From contig CAMDDI010000067.1 in NCBI GenBank assembly GCA_945890905.1, positions 1-14,124 on the forward strand: 14,124 bases of DNA, in the 5' to 3' direction. Below are positions 13,434-14,124 of this stretch, piece by piece (within the stretch, counting starts at the first letter, position 1; each line of letters begins with the position of its first letter). The position numbers and the translations under genes were made by a program. The notes under the pieces are model-generated. The model had not been told where the DNA came from. It was given only the letters and a program-made list of their open reading frames with translations, and did no database searches. This DNA is from Bacteriovorax stolpii (GTDB taxonomy: Bacteria > Bdellovibrionota > Bacteriovoracia > Bacteriovoracales > Bacteriovoracaceae).

Positions 13434-14124
13434 TTAAGCGGCCTTGTTTGTATCTTGAGACGAACTTGATTTCTTTGTTGAAAGAAGATCAAGCAGCTTT
13501 ACTGAGTTCTCTTCAATCTCTTGAATCATTTTTTCACCACGTGCCATAAGGAACGAGTGAACAACCATGAGTGAAATAGCCGAGATCAACCCGAGTGCAG
13601 TTGTGTTCATCGCTACCGCAATACCTTCTGCAAGGAGCTGGGCCTTCTGAGAGGCTTCAGCTTGAGCAACAGCTGCGAAGGATTGAATCAAACCTTGAAT
13701 AGTACCAAGAAGTCCCAAGAGGGTTGAAAGGTTAGCGGCCAGAGCAAGGTAGGAAAGACGACGTTCAATTTTAGGAACCGTCTCAAGGATACTTGCTTCA
13801 AGAGCGTCTTGAATTTGTTCTTTACACTGATTGGCGCGCTTTAAGCCATTCTTCATCACGAAAGGTAGAAGGGCATTTGATTCAGAACACATTTGAATGG
13901 CGTCTTGAACCTGATTTCCAATCACAAATTTTTTAATCGATCCCATGAGGCTTGCCCCATCGATATCGTATTTGAAATAGTTTTTTAATCTCTCCACCGA
14001 AATGGCGATCCCGACGCACCAGACGACAGCGATGATCCACATAAAGATCCCACCTTCACTCATGAACCTTGCGGACCACTGAATGAAATTCTCTGAGACG
14101 ACGGCCTGTGCTGCTACTGCATCC
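13434..14124 (-). CDS. ExbB/TolQ/MotA-type proton channel subunit (AglR-like), 5' end beyond the right edge
   Basis: The inner-membrane channel protein of a proton-driven motor, working with the two ExbD-type proteins that follow. Three membrane helices are visible: TM1 (GGIFMWIIAVVWCVGIAISVE), TM2 and TM3 (AVAMNTTALGLISAISLMVV), with the family signature LGLLGTIQGLIQSF in TM2 and a large cytoplasmic loop between TM1 and TM2. An ATG at 14063 is possible, but the frame stays open to the window edge (20 more codons, ending ENFIQWSARF just before MSEGG), and that upstream sequence looks like the short N-terminal segment these proteins carry before TM1. The ATG at 14063 has only AAGG 3 nt away, a poor site. 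I therefore treat the gene as partial. By order (channel, ExbD, ExbD, TPRs, FHA) it matches AglR. Confidence 0.85.
   Translation of the reverse strand, partial: DAVAAQAVVSENFIQWSARFMSEGGIFMWIIAVVWCVGIAISVERLKNYFKYDIDGASLMGSIKKFVIGNQVQDAIQMCSESNALLPFVMKNGLKRANQCKEQIQDALEASILETVPKIERRLSYLALAANLSTLLGLLGTIQGLIQSFAAVAQAEASQKAQLLAEGIAVAMNTTALGLISAISLMVVHSFLMARGEKMIQEIEENSVKLLDLLSTKKSSSSQDTNKAA

Noticed and set aside
12471..14124. Tol-Pal or TonB-ExbBD system
   Set aside because: No tolA, tolB, pal or tonB follows; two ExbD copies plus TPR proteins and an FHA-AgmX/PglI-type protein fit the Agl/Glt gliding set better.
1..14124. CRISPR arrays, tRNA or rRNA genes, toxin-antitoxin pairs, prophage genes
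   Set aside because: I saw no spaced repeat array, no cloverleaf or rRNA sequence, and no gene pair with toxin-antitoxin or phage character.

Overview
The window looks like chromosomal DNA from a Bdellovibrio-and-like organism, most likely the Bacteriovorax/Peredibacter side of Bdellovibrionota. Three things suggest this. There is a TIGR02147/DUF4423-type regulator, a family strongly expanded in Bdellovibrio. There is a myxobacterial-type gliding (Agl/Glt) operon. Several small secreted proteins sit next to a trypsin-like protease. Base composition is moderate (roughly low-to-mid 40s % GC by eye). The taxonomic placement is inference; no rRNA or other marker is present.

Layout. (1) Positions 1-1842, minus strand: a nrdB-nrdA operon for class Ia ribonucleotide reductase. 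nrdA runs off the left edge. Both subunits look strikingly like the eukaryotic enzyme. (2) 1843-2226: a non-coding divergent regulatory region with NrdR-like boxes on the nrd side. (3) 2227-2750: dps, closed by a strong hairpin terminator. (4) 2763-6719: an accessory block of small genes. It holds a Cys-rich secreted protein, a TIGR02147-type regulator, a small PH-like cytoplasmic protein, two small secreted proteins in tandem on the minus strand, and a second Cys-rich secreted protein. This last one is paralogous to the first and sits 2 nt upstream of a secreted chymotrypsin-fold protease. (5) 6711-6978: a non-coding segment of about 252 bp with 15-16 bp terminal inverted repeats and flanking 8-bp direct repeats. 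It sits exactly between two convergent stop codons and reads as a MITE-like insertion. (6) 6976-14124, minus strand: six tightly packed genes. They encode an ExbB/TolQ/MotA-type channel (5' end beyond the right edge), two ExbD/TolR-type proteins, a large periplasmic TPR protein, a TPR lipoprotein, and an FHA-TM-TonB-like protein.

How the genes work together. The six-gene operon matches in order and architecture the AglRQS motor plus GltD/GltE/GltG adaptors of the Myxococcus gliding machine. A proton-driven inner-membrane channel would energise a periplasm-spanning FHA/TonB-like protein that contacts periplasmic and outer-membrane TPR partners. The nrd genes and dps are housekeeping functions (dNTP supply; iron storage and DNA protection). 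The secreted-protein block may serve extracellular or prey-directed functions, but nothing in the sequence proves this.
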